Assembly (NCBI GenBank): GCA_035645145.1
Contig: DASQNC010000071.1
Span: 1-64,000, forward strand
Origin: Azospirillaceae bacterium
Lineage (GTDB): Bacteria > Pseudomonadota > Alphaproteobacteria > Azospirillales > Azospirillaceae
Direction of reading: 5' to 3'
Length of the DNA stretch: 64,000 bases
Part shown: one piece after another, positions 52,440 to 61,960 of the stretch
Layout of the letters: the number at the start of each line of letters is the position of its first letter
Numbering within the stretch: the stretch's first letter is position 1
Made by a program: the position numbers and the translations under genes
The notes under the pieces: model-generated
The model's input: the letters and a program-made list of their open reading frames with translations, nothing else
Told to the model about the DNA's origin: nothing
Database searches by the model: none

Positions 52440-53410
52440 ATCCGGCCGCCTCCGCGGGACGCGGCCTCGGGCGGTTCGGGTCCGGTCGGGGCGGCGCAGC
52501 GGCCATCCCGTCAGCGCGACCGCATTGCCGACGATGGCGCAGGCGATGCCGGCGATCGTCCAAGGCGTGGGGTCCAATCCCTTGAGCACGACGGAAACGC
52601 CGATGCCCACTGCCGGGAACAGGGCCGCCATGTGGCCCGAGCGCGCCGGGCCGATGCGACCGACGAGTTCCAGATGGAACAGCCACGCCAGCACCGAGGC
52701 CATCACCACGAGATCGGCGAGCGAGCCGATACAGGTGGGCGACCCGTCCCACCCGAAGTCCTTGCCCTGGGCCAACAGGACCAGCAGCAGGAAGGCGGAT
52801 CCGTACAGGAAGCCGAAGGCGTTGGCCTGCAACGCGGGAATTCCGGCGGCACTGTTGCGCGCGGAAAAGACATCACCCGACGAGGTTACGGCGGTGCCGG
52901 CCAATGCGAGCGCGAGCCCGATCCAAACGCCGTCGTCGACCGCCTGCAACTCGGGGAGGAAGATCAGCGCCACGCCGAGGATCCCCAGCGCCCCGCCGGC
53001 CAGCACCTGCCGTTCCAGGGGCCGACCGAGGAACAGTGCCGTGTTGACGGTGGTGAGCAGCACCTTGGTCGAGAAAACCACCGACACGAGGCCGGAGGCC
53101 ATGTGGGCCGTGGCGGCGTGCAACAGGCCGTAGCTGCCGGCGAAGTTGTGCCCAGGCCGAATGCGGCCCGTGCCAAGTGGTTGCGCCAGCCGTGCACCAG
53201 GGGCTGGCCGGCAAGGCGCACCAGGGCGAAGAAGACCAGATCGGCCGGCAGCAGCCTGTGGATCAGCGAGGCTTCCGGCACGACCGTACCGAGCTGCAAC
53301 CGCACGGCATGGAAATTCGCGCCCCAGACCAGGACACAGAACCGGTACATCGCCGCCGTCGACAGGGTCCGGAATCCACTGGGACCGGCATCGGTCTCGC
53401 CTAAAGTCAT
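52440..53410 (-). pseudogene. EamA-family transporter broken by a one-base deletion
   Basis: The N-terminal half (from ATG 53410) has YRFCVLVWGANFHAVRLQLG and LADLVFFALVRLAGQ-like helices in one frame, ending at HLARAAFGLG. At about 53150 the frame is lost; adding one base restores HNFAGSYGLLHAATAHMASG. The second frame then gives further EamA helices (VVFSTKVLLTTVNTALFLGR to IAGIACAIVGNAVALTGWPL). The frame after that has no nearby stop. An EamA permease would have about 10 helices. It may be a recent pseudogene or a sequencing error. Confidence 0.8.
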
Positions 53411-53644
53411 GATTGCCCGATCCCTGTCATTGGCGTCCGTTTGGGGCCGGCGGCAGCGTGGGGAGTCCCGCAGGTTGCGCCAACGAGCCCCGGCATACCG
53501 TTTTGCCTGCTCCCAAGGTGGGTCCCGTCTCATTGCGGGAATATTGTTGCGGTTTTGTTCTCGTAAATGGATCATGCGCCGTCCATGATGGGTGCACGGA
53601 CACTCCATGCCGCCCACGGTTTCGCCGCACCGGAAAGGATCCGC

Positions 53645-54265
53645 ATGACCGCAGCCGCCGAAAGCCTGTTCATCGGCCCCGATGGCGGGGCGAGGTGCCG
53701 CTGGACGGGTGGCGCGCCGGAGTTCCTGGCCTACCATGACACCGAATGGGGCTTCCCCGTCGGCGACGACCGGCGGCTGTTCGAGAAGATCTGCCTCGAG
53801 GGGTTCCAGTCCGGCCTGAGCTGGCGAACCATCCTGAACAAGCGCGGGGCGTTCCGGGCCGCGTTCGCGGGCTTCGACTTCGAAAAGGTCGCCCGTTTCG
53901 GCACCGCCGATGTTGAACGGTTGTTAGCCGACGCGGGTATCGTCCGCCACCGCGGCAAGATCGAGTCCACCATCAACAACGCCAAGCGTGCGCTCGAACT
54001 GCGCGACAGGGCCGGTTCGCTGGCGGCCTACTTCTGGAGGCACGAGCCGGATCCCGTGGTCCATGCCGCCCGCGGCACGGTCACGACGACGCCGGAGTCC
54101 GTCGCCCTGTCCAAGGATCTGAAGAAGCAGGGGTGGAGCTTCGTCGGGCCGACGACGGTCTATGCCTTCATGCAGGCCATGGGACTGGTCAACGACCACA
54201 GCCCCGGCTGCGCCGTCCGCGAGAAGGCGGAGGCGGCCCGCCGGGCGTTCCAGCGGCCGGTGTAA
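53645..54265 (+). CDS. tag: DNA-3-methyladenine glycosylase I
   Basis: The protein has 206 residues. Tag removes 3-methyladenine from DNA. Marks are CRWTGGAPEFLAYHDTEWGFPV (zinc ligands Cys and His), ICLEGFQSGLSWRTILNKRGAFR, and LKKQGWSFVGPTTVYAFMQAMGLVNDHSPGC with the other His and Cys. AGGA precedes ATG 53645. Its stop codon TAA shares its last A with the first base of the structured 3' element. It is convergent with glpK. Confidence 0.94.
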   Translation: MTAAAESLFIGPDGGARCRWTGGAPEFLAYHDTEWGFPVGDDRRLFEKICLEGFQSGLSWRTILNKRGAFRAAFAGFDFEKVARFGTADVERLLADAGIVRHRGKIESTINNAKRALELRDRAGSLAAYFWRHEPDPVVHAARGTVTTTPESVALSKDLKKQGWSFVGPTTVYAFMQAMGLVNDHSPGCAVREKAEAARRAFQRPV

Positions 54266-54401
54266 TACCGCCCAGCGGACGTTCCGACTTTCGCCGGGCG
54301 GCGGGCGCGACCGCGCCCCGCGCCCCCTGGCGCGTAAGCCCAGCGGAGCGCCGGCGTTTGAGGAACGAGCCGAGTGCACGGAGACATGCGCTCGGCGGTA
54401 T
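54265..54401 (+). repeat. Convergent-gene 3' element, copy 2 (between tag and glpK)
   Basis: The element is 137 bp, with left end ATACCGCCCAGCG on the tag stop codon and right end CGCTCGGCGGTAT 8 bases from the glpK stop. It shares long stretches with the 24882 copy (GCGGAGCGCCGGCG, TTGAGGAA, GAGACATGCGCTCGGCGG). The same core palindrome GGGCGCG-ac-CGCGCCC is kept. The right hairpin is GCCGAGTGCA with TGCGCTCGGC (a T-G wobble). Read on the minus strand it would end glpK transcripts. Confidence 0.85.
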
Positions 54402-54409
54402 AAGGTGGT

Positions 54410-55891
54410 TCAAGCGGTCCGCACCCGTGCCACGGCCTTCCGCCAGCCCTCCAGAAGGGCTTTCCGCCGGACCCGGTCCATCCGCGGCTCGAACCGCTTG
54501 TCGCTGTGCCACGCCTTGGCGATGGCTTCGGTCGATGTGAAGACGCCGGCTTCGAGGCCCGCCAGGAAGGCCGCGCCGAGCGCCGTGGTCTCGGTCACGA
54601 CCGGTCGCTCCACGGGCAGGTGGAGGATGTCGGCAAGGAATTGGCACATCCAATCGTTGGCGACCATGCCGCCGTCCACCCGCAACGCCGCGGGCGGGCC
54701 GCCGACGTCCGCCGCCATCGCATCCAGAAGATCGCCCGTCTGGTAGGCGACGGCTTCCAGCGCGGCCCGGACGATCTGGCTGACGGTGGTGTCGCGGGTC
54801 AGGCCCAGGATGGCGCCGCGGGCGTCGGGGTCCCAATGGGGCGCGCCGAGGCCGGTGAAGGCCGGGACCATGTAGACCCCGCCGGTGTCCTGCGCCTCGC
54901 GGGCGTGGAATTCCGAGGTGGGGGCGTCGGGGATCACCCGCAGCCCGTCGCGCAGCCATTGCACGGCCGCGCCCGCGACGAAGATCGACCCCTCCAACGC
55001 GTAGGTCGTCCGGTTGCCCAGGCGGTAGGCCACGGTCGTCAGAAGCCGGTTGTTCGACATGACCGGCCGGTTGCCGGTGTTCAGCAGCATGAAGCAGCCG
55101 GTGCCGTACGTGCTCTTGACCATGCCGGGTTCCAGGCAGGCCTGCCCGATGGTGGCCGCCTGCTGGTCGCCGGCCATGCCCATGACGGGGATCGGCGTGC
55201 CGAACAGGTCGGCCTTGGTGGTGCCGAACAGGCAGGCGTTGTCCAGGACCCGGGGCAGCACCGCTTCCGGCACCCCGAACAGCCGCAGCATGTCGGGGTC
55301 CCACTCCTGGCGGTGGATGTCGAACAGCAGCGTCCGCGCGGCATTGGTGGCGTCGGTGGCATGCACGCCGCCGGTCAGCCGCCACAGCAGGAACGAGTCC
55401 ACCGTGCCGAAGGCAAGCTGGCCGCGTTCGGCCTGGGCACGGGCGCCGGGCACATGGTCCAGGATCCAGGCCAGCTTGGTGGCGGAAAAGTAGGAGTCCA
55501 GAAGCAGGCCGGTGCGCTCGCGGACCAGCGGCTCGGCCCCCTCCCCGGCCAGCCGGCGGCACTCGCCGGCGGTGCGGCGGTCCTGCCAGACGATGGCGTT
55601 GTGCACGGGGCGGCCGGTGGCACGGTCCCACAGAACCGTGGTTTCGCGCTGGTTGGTGATGCCGATCGCCGCCACCCGCGCCGCCGGGATCCTGGCCTTG
55701 CCCAGGACCTCCCGGCACACGGCCAGGGTGTCGTTCCAGATCTCTTCCGGATCGTGCTCGACCCAGCCGTCGGCCGGATAGAATTGGCGCAGCTCGCGCT
55801 GGGCGGTGGCGACGGGTGCGCCCTTGGCGTCGAACAGGATGGCCCGGCTGGACGTGGTGCCCTGGTCGATGGCCAGCACGAACGGACCCAT
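54410..55891 (-). CDS. glpK: Glycerol kinase
   Basis: The protein has 493 residues of FGGY family. It phosphorylates glycerol to sn-glycerol-3-phosphate. Marks are [71 protein letters not shown], and [19 protein letters not shown] with [17 protein letters not shown]. The usual signature GTTSSR is intact. GGGAGG precedes the ATG. No glpF or glpD is adjacent; it is a single gene, near ugp (6 kb). Confidence 0.95.
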   Translation of the reverse strand: MGPFVLAIDQGTTSSRAILFDAKGAPVATAQRELRQFYPADGWVEHDPEEIWNDTLAVCREVLGKARIPAARVAAIGITNQRETTVLWDRATGRPVHNAIVWQDRRTAGECRRLAGEGAEPLVRERTGLLLDSYFSATKLAWILDHVPGARAQAERGQLAFGTVDSFLLWRLTGGVHATDATNAARTLLFDIHRQEWDPDMLRLFGVPEAVLPRVLDNACLFGTTKADLFGTPIPVMGMAGDQQAATIGQACLEPGMVKSTYGTGCFMLLNTGNRPVMSNNRLLTTVAYRLGNRTTYALEGSIFVAGAAVQWLRDGLRVIPDAPTSEFHAREAQDTGGVYMVPAFTGLGAPHWDPDARGAILGLTRDTTVSQIVRAALEAVAYQTGDLLDAMAADVGGPPAALRVDGGMVANDWMCQFLADILHLPVERPVVTETTALGAAFLAGLEAGVFTSTEAIAKAWHSDKRFEPRMDRVRRKALLEGWRKAVARVRTA

Positions 55892-56088
55892 GGCGCGCCT
55901 CCCGATGCGTGTTCCGCCTCTTACTTGTACCGGAGGTTTGGGCCCGGGCGGGTTCGGCTGTCAACCGGTCGTGCTCCGGTTCCACTTGCCATCCGGCGAT
56001 CTCATTCGAGGTGGTCGAGGCGTGGATATCCGCGTCGGCCCCGATGCCGGGGTTGGTCGCACGGGCCGCGGGGCCTATAAGGGTTCGC

Positions 56089-57333
56089 ATGAGCGTTCGT
56101 GCCCCCGATCCCCCGAATTGGGGCCCCTTGATTTGGCTGCTCACCGCGCTGACCGCTTTGGGCCAGCTCAGCATCTCCATGTACGCGCCGTCCCTGCCGG
56201 CCATCGCCGCCGGCTTGGGCACCACGGCCGGCATGGTGCAGCTGACGCTCAGCATGTTCCTGATTTCGTTCGCGGTGTCGCAGCTCGTGCTCGGGCCGCT
56301 GTCGGACCGGTACGGCCGGCGGCGCGTCCTGCTGGGCGGCCTGGCCGTGTTCGTGGCCGGGTCCTTGGCCTGCGGTCTGGCGAGCGGGATCGAGGCGCTT
56401 GTCGCCGCCCGCGCGGTGCAGGCGTTCGGTGCCTGCGCCGGGGCCTCGGTGGGCCGGGCCGTGGTCCGCGACCTGTTCGAGCGGGACGAGGCGGCGCGTG
56501 TCATGGCCGTCATGGGCATGGCGTTCGCCGCGGCGCCCGCGGCGGGCCCGATCGTCGGCGGCTATCTGCAGGCCGCGTTCGGTTGGCCGGCCGTGTTCCT
56601 GTTCCTGGCCGCCCTGGGCGGGGTGCTTTTGATGCTGTCCGCATGGCGGCTGCCGGAAACGAACCGGCAGCGCGACCCGGATGCGATGCGTCTGGCACGG
56701 ATGGTCGCCACCTACCGCACCCTTGCGCGCAACCGCGTTTTCCTGGGTTACTCGCTGCCGGCCATGGCGTGGGTCGGTGGCATGCTGGCCATGCACGCGT
56801 GCATGCCGTTCCTGCTGATCCAGAGCCTGGGCGTTTCCCCGACCGTTTACGGCTGGCTGACGCTGTCCACCGTGGTCGCCTTCTTCATGGCTTCGCTGTT
56901 CGCGTCGCGCATGGGGCCGCGGCTGGGGTTGGACCGGTTGATCCACCTGTCCCTGGGCATCCAGGCGGTGGCCGTCGTGCTGGCCCTCGGGTCCGCGTTG
57001 CTGGCGCCGCTGAGCGTCGTGGGCGTGCTGGGCCCGATGATGCTTTGGGTGTTCGCCATGGGCAGCGCGTTTCCCGCCTGCATGGCGGGTGCCATGGCAC
57101 CGTTTCCACGGGCCGCCGGGTCCGCATCCGCCCTGATGGGGTTCTTCCAGATGGTGGCGGGTGCCTTCGGAAGCATGTTCATCGCCAGGGTCCAGGACGG
57201 CACACTGTTGCCGCCCGCACTGATGCTGGCCGGCTTCGCCGCGATCGGCATCCTCGGTTATCGGCATCTGGCCACCGCCCGGCACCTGCCGGGGGCTGGG
57301 GATGTCCGTCCCGCACCCCGGCCCGGGGAATGA
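56089..57333 (+). CDS. Bcr/CflA-type multidrug efflux MFS transporter
   Basis: The protein has 414 residues with 12 hydrophobic helices. MFS signatures include MYAPSLPAIAAGLGTTAGMVQLTLSMFL, LGPLSDRYGRRRVLLGGL (motif A) and RAVQAFGACAGASVGRAVVRDLF (motif C-like), as in Bcr/CflA. It is likely a proton-driven drug or metabolite exporter; the substrate is not clear. ATG 56089 follows a purine-rich stretch (AAGGG). Its end overlaps an alternative start of the next gene. Confidence 0.88.
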   Translation: MSVRAPDPPNWGPLIWLLTALTALGQLSISMYAPSLPAIAAGLGTTAGMVQLTLSMFLISFAVSQLVLGPLSDRYGRRRVLLGGLAVFVAGSLACGLASGIEALVAARAVQAFGACAGASVGRAVVRDLFERDEAARVMAVMGMAFAAAPAAGPIVGGYLQAAFGWPAVFLFLAALGGVLLMLSAWRLPETNRQRDPDAMRLARMVATYRTLARNRVFLGYSLPAMAWVGGMLAMHACMPFLLIQSLGVSPTVYGWLTLSTVVAFFMASLFASRMGPRLGLDRLIHLSLGIQAVAVVLALGSALLAPLSVVGVLGPMMLWVFAMGSAFPACMAGAMAPFPRAAGSASALMGFFQMVAGAFGSMFIARVQDGTLLPPALMLAGFAAIGILGYRHLATARHLPGAGDVRPAPRPGE

Positions 57334-57373
57334 ACGGGCACGGATCCGGGACGGTGCGGAGGACCGCGCGGCA

Positions 57374-58117
57374 ATGATGCGCAAGCTGATCGCCCGCCTG
57401 GGCCGGGGCGGGAGCGGCGGGACCGTGACCGCCCGGCCGTTGGCCGTCGAGGGCCTGCCGCCGGTCACGGTGCGGGCCAGCCCGCGGGCCAAGCGCCTGT
57501 CCATGCGTCTCGACCGGGCGGGGGGCGGGCTGGTGGTGACGGTGCCGTCCTGGGTGCCGGAGGCCGAGATCCGTCGGTTCGTGGAACGGCACGCCGGCTG
57601 GGCACGCCGGCGCCTGGCCGCCCTGCCGCCCCCCTGCCCGTTCGCGGACGGCACCGTGGTTCCGGTCCTGGGCCGCGACCGTGTGATCCGGCACGACCCC
57701 GGCCACACCGGCCGTCCGGTCCTGACCGACGACGAGATCCGCGTCGGCGGCGGGGCGGAGTTCCTGGCCCGCCGGGTACGCGACTTCCTGAAGGCCGAGG
57801 CGCGGGAGCGGCTGGCCGCCCTCAGCCGCGAAAAGTCCGCCGCGGTGGACCGCCGGGTGGCGGCGGTGTCGGTGCGCGACACCACCAGCCGGTGGGGATC
57901 GTGCTCCTCCACCGGGCGGCTCAGCTATTCGTGGCGACTGATCCTCGCTCCCCCGTTCGTCCTGGACTATGTGGTGGCGCACGAGGTCGCGCATCTGGTG
58001 GAGCTGAACCACTCGCACCGGTTCTGGCGCGTGGTGGACACCCTGACCCCCCATGCCGTGGAGGCACGGGCCTGGCTGAAGGCCAACGGCGCCGGTCTGC
58101 TGCGGATCGGGTCCTGA
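57374..58117 (+). CDS. YgjP-like M48/DUF45 metallopeptidase
   Basis: The protein has about 247 residues. The zinc motif VVAHEVAHLVELNHSHRFW (HExxH plus a downstream His) is near residue 195, and VSVRDTTSRWGSCSSTGRLSYSWRLILAP precedes it, as in SprT/YgjP proteins. The N-terminal part has SPRAKRLSMRLDRAGGGLVVTVP. Function is unknown; a protease role is possible. GGAGGA lies about 11 bases before ATG 57374; an ATG at 57302 would extend it by 24 residues and overlap the MFS gene. Confidence 0.85.
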   Translation: MMRKLIARLGRGGSGGTVTARPLAVEGLPPVTVRASPRAKRLSMRLDRAGGGLVVTVPSWVPEAEIRRFVERHAGWARRRLAALPPPCPFADGTVVPVLGRDRVIRHDPGHTGRPVLTDDEIRVGGGAEFLARRVRDFLKAEARERLAALSREKSAAVDRRVAAVSVRDTTSRWGSCSSTGRLSYSWRLILAPPFVLDYVVAHEVAHLVELNHSHRFWRVVDTLTPHAVEARAWLKANGAGLLRIGS

Positions 58118-58270
58118 TCGGCTCGCCCGGTCGGATCGGTTGCGCCGGCCCGCCTGTTCTTCCCCTGCCGGATCGGATGGGCGGCACGCGGCTTGACCCC
58201 GGGCGCGGGTGCCCCAACTCCCTTTCCCGCGGGACGGGGTGGCTCCGGCCTGCCGCAGCTTCGAGGACCG

Positions 58271-58855
58271 ATGGACGGATCACCCTACGATGCCCACCCC
58301 TCCGCCGTGGACGGCATGCGCCCGCCGCGCCTGGATGTGGATCGGCTACCCCCGTCCATCGTCCGGGAGCTGCGGGCGAGCCATGTGGGCGAAACCGTTG
58401 CCATCGGCATCTACGACGGGGTCGTGGCCGCGACCGATGATCCCGGCATGCGCGCCTTCGCCCGTGGGCACCGGGATGTCGAGGCGCACCACCTCGCCCT
58501 GTTCGAAGCCCTGTTGCCCCCGGTTCGCCGCAGCCGCCTGATGGGGTTCTGGCGCCTGTCCGGCCGGTTCATGGGCTGGCTTCCCGCGCGGGTCGGCCCG
58601 GCGGCGTTCTACGCCGTTGTTTCCGATGTGGAACGGTGGGTGGACGGGCACTACGCCCGCCAGATCGATCTGGTGCGGCGTGTGGCGCCGCATCCCGAGT
58701 TGTTGGATCTGCTGGACGCCTGCCGCGCGGACGAGCTGCAGCACAGCCGGGATGCCGAGGCCTTGCTGCCCCATCGTCCCCTGGTGGCCCGCGTTCTGGC
58801 GTGGATCGCGGTTGCGGGCTCGAAGACGGGTGTCGCCGTGGCCCGCCGCATCTGA
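58271..58855 (+). CDS. COQ7-like ferritin-superfamily di-iron protein
   Basis: The protein has 194 residues. Helix-bundle metal ligands are visible in the order Glu (SHVGETVAIGIYDG), ExxH (RDVEAHHLALFEALLP), Glu (DVERWVDGHY) and ExxH (ADELQHSRDAEALLP). That is the di-iron ligand plan of COQ7 demethoxyubiquinone hydroxylase. The C-terminus has VARVLAWIAVAGSKTGVAVARRI, a membrane-associated helix. COQ7 adds the C6 hydroxyl of ubiquinone. Whether this is the functional COQ7 or a related protein is not certain. A GAGG is before ATG 58271. Confidence 0.7.
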   Translation: MDGSPYDAHPSAVDGMRPPRLDVDRLPPSIVRELRASHVGETVAIGIYDGVVAATDDPGMRAFARGHRDVEAHHLALFEALLPPVRRSRLMGFWRLSGRFMGWLPARVGPAAFYAVVSDVERWVDGHYARQIDLVRRVAPHPELLDLLDACRADELQHSRDAEALLPHRPLVARVLAWIAVAGSKTGVAVARRI

Positions 58856-58898
58856 AGGCGCTTTGACGGCGGGCGGCGCTTGCGTGTACAGCGTCGCC

Positions 58899-59540
58899 AT
58901 GACCACCGACCCCGCCGCCGCCAATCCCTTCGTCGTCGAGACCCTGTTCCCGACGCGCCTCTACCGAGCCCAACCTGCCGAGGCCCTCGCCCTCAACGAC
59001 GAGCTGGCCGCCTGCTGCCGGGCCGCCGCCCTGGACGATGCCGCCGGGCAGGCCTGGTCCGAGCGGCACGGTTATCCCGGCTACACGTCCTACGCCTCGC
59101 TCGACGATCTGCGCTGGCGCTATCCCGCGATGAAGGCGTTGGCGCGGCTGCTCGACCGCCACGCCAAGGCGTTCGCGAAGATCCTGGAATGGGATCTCGG
59201 CGGGCGGAAGCTGGAGCTGGACTCGCTGTGGATCAACGTGCTGGAGCCCGGCGGCTTCCACAGCGGCCACATCCATCCCAACAGCGTGCTGAGCGGCACC
59301 TATTACGTCGAGGTGCCGGCGGATGCGGGCGCCATCCGGTTCGAGGACCCGCGCCTGGGCCTGATGATGGGCGCCCCGCCGCGCAAGGCGAAGGCCTCGC
59401 GCGAGGCGCAGGCGTTCGTCCCGGTCGCACCCGAACCCGGGACCCTGCTGTTGTGGGAAAGCTGGCTGCGCCACGAGGTGCCGCTGAACCGCGCCGACAG
59501 CGAGCGGATCTCCATCAGCTTCAACTACGCCTGGCGCTAA
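58899..59540 (+). CDS. 2OG-Fe(II) oxygenase family protein (TIGR02466-like)
   Basis: The protein has 213 residues. The double-stranded beta-helix core has INVLEPGGFHSGHIHPNSVLSGTYYVEVP, with likely iron-binding His residues in HIHPNS, then IRFEDPRLGLMMG and the distal His in ESWLRHEVPLN. The terminal Arg is in ERISISFNYAWR. This fits the TIGR02466 group, typically putative 2-oxoglutarate-dependent dioxygenases with unknown substrate. ATG 58899; GTG 58884 is an alternative. Confidence 0.8.
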   Translation: MTTDPAAANPFVVETLFPTRLYRAQPAEALALNDELAACCRAAALDDAAGQAWSERHGYPGYTSYASLDDLRWRYPAMKALARLLDRHAKAFAKILEWDLGGRKLELDSLWINVLEPGGFHSGHIHPNSVLSGTYYVEVPADAGAIRFEDPRLGLMMGAPPRKAKASREAQAFVPVAPEPGTLLLWESWLRHEVPLNRADSERISISFNYAWR

Positions 59541-59587
59541 GCCGCCGGGGACATTCGAAACCGTCGTCGCCACGGGAGGAACAAGAG

Positions 59588-60601
59588 ATGCGCCGTACGT
59601 CCGCCCCGCCGGGGACCGTGCACCGCCTGGTCTTCGAAAGCCGCCGTTTGGCCGGCAACCCGCTGGGCGACCCGACCCGCCGCGCGGTGGACGTCTGGGT
59701 GCCGGCCGGACGGGATCCCAAGGGCCTGCCGTTGCTGGTGGATCTGGCCGGCTACACCGGCAGCGGCCTGTCCCACACGAACTGGAAGAACTTCGGCGAG
59801 AACGTGCCGGAGCGGTTGGATCGGCTGACGCACGAGGGCCGGCTGCCGCCGTGCGTGGTCGCGTTCCCGGATTGTTTCACCCGCCTGGGCGGCAACCAGT
59901 ACATCAACTCCGCGGCCATGGGCCCGTGGATGGATGTCGTCTGCGACGAGATCGTGCCCTGGCTGGAGGGTCGGCTGGGTTGCGGCGGCACCGGCCGGCG
60001 CGGCGTGTTCGGCAAGAGTTCGGGCGGATACGGGGCCATCGTGCATGCCATGCTGCGGCCCGACGTGTGGGCTGCGGCGGCCTGCCATTCCGGGGACATG
60101 GGGTTCGAGTGGGTGTACCTGCCCGACATGCCGAACACCCTGCGCGCCCTGTCCCGGCACGACATGTCGGTCGAAAGGTTCATGGCCCACCTGGAGGCGA
60201 GCGCCGCCAGGAAGGTGGATGGCAAGGACACGCACACCCTGATGATCCTGGCCATGGCCGCCACCTACGACCCGGACTCCTCGCAGCCCTTCGGCGTGCG
60301 CCTGCCGGTGACGCTGGACACGTGCGAGGTGATCCCCGACCGCTGGGCCAACTGGATGGCGTGGGACCCGCTGGTCCTGGCGCCGCAGAAACTCGACGCG
60401 CTGAAGTCGATGAAGGCCCTGTTCATCGATTGCGGCGACCGCGACCAGTACAATCTGGTCTATGGGGCCCGGCGCCTGCACGCCATCCTGGGGCGCGGCG
60501 GCGTCGCGCACCGGTACGAGGAATTCCCCGACGACCACTCGTCCATCGACTACCGCCTGGACGAAAGCCTGCCGTTCCTGGCCGCGGCCCTCGCGGCCTG
60601 A
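59588..60601 (+). CDS. Putative esterase (alpha/beta hydrolase, esterase D-like)
   Basis: The protein has 337 residues. The nucleophile elbow GRRGVFGKSSGGYGAIVHAM (GxSxG as GKSSGG) is near residue 145. The Asp is in KALFIDCGDRDQYNLVYGARRL, and His in EEFPDDHSSIDYRLDESLPFL. This is the enterochelin-esterase/esterase-D fold. No export signal is seen, so it is cytosolic. The substrate is unknown. GGGAGGAACAAGAG precedes ATG 59588. Confidence 0.85.
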   Translation: MRRTSAPPGTVHRLVFESRRLAGNPLGDPTRRAVDVWVPAGRDPKGLPLLVDLAGYTGSGLSHTNWKNFGENVPERLDRLTHEGRLPPCVVAFPDCFTRLGGNQYINSAAMGPWMDVVCDEIVPWLEGRLGCGGTGRRGVFGKSSGGYGAIVHAMLRPDVWAAAACHSGDMGFEWVYLPDMPNTLRALSRHDMSVERFMAHLEASAARKVDGKDTHTLMILAMAATYDPDSSQPFGVRLPVTLDTCEVIPDRWANWMAWDPLVLAPQKLDALKSMKALFIDCGDRDQYNLVYGARRLHAILGRGGVAHRYEEFPDDHSSIDYRLDESLPFLAAALAA

Positions 60602-60615
60602 GCGATCCCGCCGGA

Positions 60616-60647
60616 CCGGGTGCGGCGGCCTGCCGCCGCGCACCCGG
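60616..60647. terminator. Convergent terminator-like hairpin
   Basis: CCGGGTGC-GGCGGC pairs with GCCGCC-gc-GCACCCGG, a 14-bp stem with a two-base bulge and a short loop. It lies between the convergent esterase and JmjC genes, without T-runs. Confidence 0.6.
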
Positions 60648-60671
60648 CCCTCCCGTTGGGCTCCGGCGGGC

Positions 60672-61865
60672 TCAGGCCAACCCGATGACGCTCATCCGGG
60701 CGAGGTCGTTGAGAAGCCTGTCGCACCCGGCCTCGCCCATGGCCGGGAATGCCTTCTTGAAGTCGGCCTCGGCGAATTCCGGCCGGGCGAGGATCCATTT
60801 GATGGGTTCGGCCGTGCCGGGCGGGATGGGGGCGCCGGCGGTGCCATTGGTCAGCACCTTCTGGCCCTTCATGTCCACCAGCCGGATGTTGTCCGCGCGC
60901 TTCCTCCAGATCCGCACCAGCCCGTCGTCGGGCAGCGTGAGGCCGCCGCGCCGTTGCCGCCGCCCGGCCATGGCCGCCAGCACTTGGTCCAGGGCAGCCG
61001 GTTCGCGCACGACCTTGGCCAAGCGGTCGCCGAGTTGGGTCAGATGGGCGGCCACGGCCTCGCGGTCGCCGGCGGGCGGAAGGGCACGCCGGAACAGCGG
61101 GTCCTGAACCGCGCCCTCGAACAGCAACGACATCACGTCCAGCCCGATGAAGGGCGTGACGCTGAACGTCACGTGGAACGTCGCCGCCGAGGAGGCCAGG
61201 GCGTCGTGGTACCAGCCGCGGGGGAAGTACAGCACGTCCCCCGGCTTGAGCGTCACTTCCATGCTGACCCGGCCCTTGTGCCGGTCGTGGAAGTCCTTGC
61301 CCAACCCCTTGAACGCCGGGTGCTCGATCGGATCCTCGATGTGGCGCTGGTACAGGCGCCAGGTCTTCTCGCCGGCGATGTGCAGGGCGAACACGTCGTG
61401 GGTGTCGAAATGGGTGTCGAAGGCCGGATGGGCCTTCCACGAGCAGTACAGGTTCGCCTCGACCTTGCCGCCGGTCGCCACCTCCAGCGTGTCGGACACC
61501 GCCCGCAGGCCGGGGGTCAGCGTGTCGATGTCGTTCAGGACCATGGACGCGCCCCGGCGCAGCCACAGCTTCACCCGCTCGGGATCGGCCATGTACGCCT
61601 GCGCGCCGTTGCGCCCGACGTCGAGGCGGCAATATTCCTGGGGCGGCACGGTCTTGTGGTCGAGCACCAGCACCAGCTCGGACGAGCTCCAGATCCGCGT
61701 CTGGTTGACGAGGTCCGACAGGACGTCCCATCCCATGACGCCGGCCAGCTTGTCCGGCGAGGCCGCCTTGATGTGCAGCGGCTTCTTGCCGTGGTACTCG
61801 GCGAAGAATTCCTCGGGCGTGATCGGGGCGATGAGTTCGGCGAAGTCGGTGATCGGCTTGGTCAT
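60672..61865 (-). CDS. JmjC/cupin ribosomal oxygenase-like protein (RoxA/YcfD-type)
   Basis: The protein has 397 residues. The JmjC core has AHPAFDTHFDTHDVFALHIAGEKTWRLY with the HxD iron ligands and lysine for 2-oxoglutarate. The third His is in YFPRGWYHDALAS. RoxA/YcfD hydroxylate arginine in ribosomal protein uL16. The C-terminal helical domain (about residues 240-397) fits the family, but the specific substrate cannot be assigned. No RNA or ribosomal gene is adjacent. It is the only leftward gene near the rightward esterase. Confidence 0.78.
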   Translation of the reverse strand: MTKPITDFAELIAPITPEEFFAEYHGKKPLHIKAASPDKLAGVMGWDVLSDLVNQTRIWSSSELVLVLDHKTVPPQEYCRLDVGRNGAQAYMADPERVKLWLRRGASMVLNDIDTLTPGLRAVSDTLEVATGGKVEANLYCSWKAHPAFDTHFDTHDVFALHIAGEKTWRLYQRHIEDPIEHPAFKGLGKDFHDRHKGRVSMEVTLKPGDVLYFPRGWYHDALASSAATFHVTFSVTPFIGLDVMSLLFEGAVQDPLFRRALPPAGDREAVAAHLTQLGDRLAKVVREPAALDQVLAAMAGRRQRRGGLTLPDDGLVRIWRKRADNIRLVDMKGQKVLTNGTAGAPIPPGTAEPIKWILARPEFAEADFKKAFPAMGEAGCDRLLNDLARMSVIGLA

Positions 61866-61960
61866 GGCGGGTCCGGGCGTGGCGGTGCGGGCGGATACTA
61901 CGTCGTGCGGGGAAACCCGATCCAGAAGGATACGCGTCGGAACGGCGGCCCGTGCCGCAT

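Noticed and set aside
50925-52500. Open frame on the minus strand running through the CBS and esterase genes
   Set aside because: It is only the continuation of the frame after the broken EamA gene; no domain is visible there and the overlapping genes have clear motifs.
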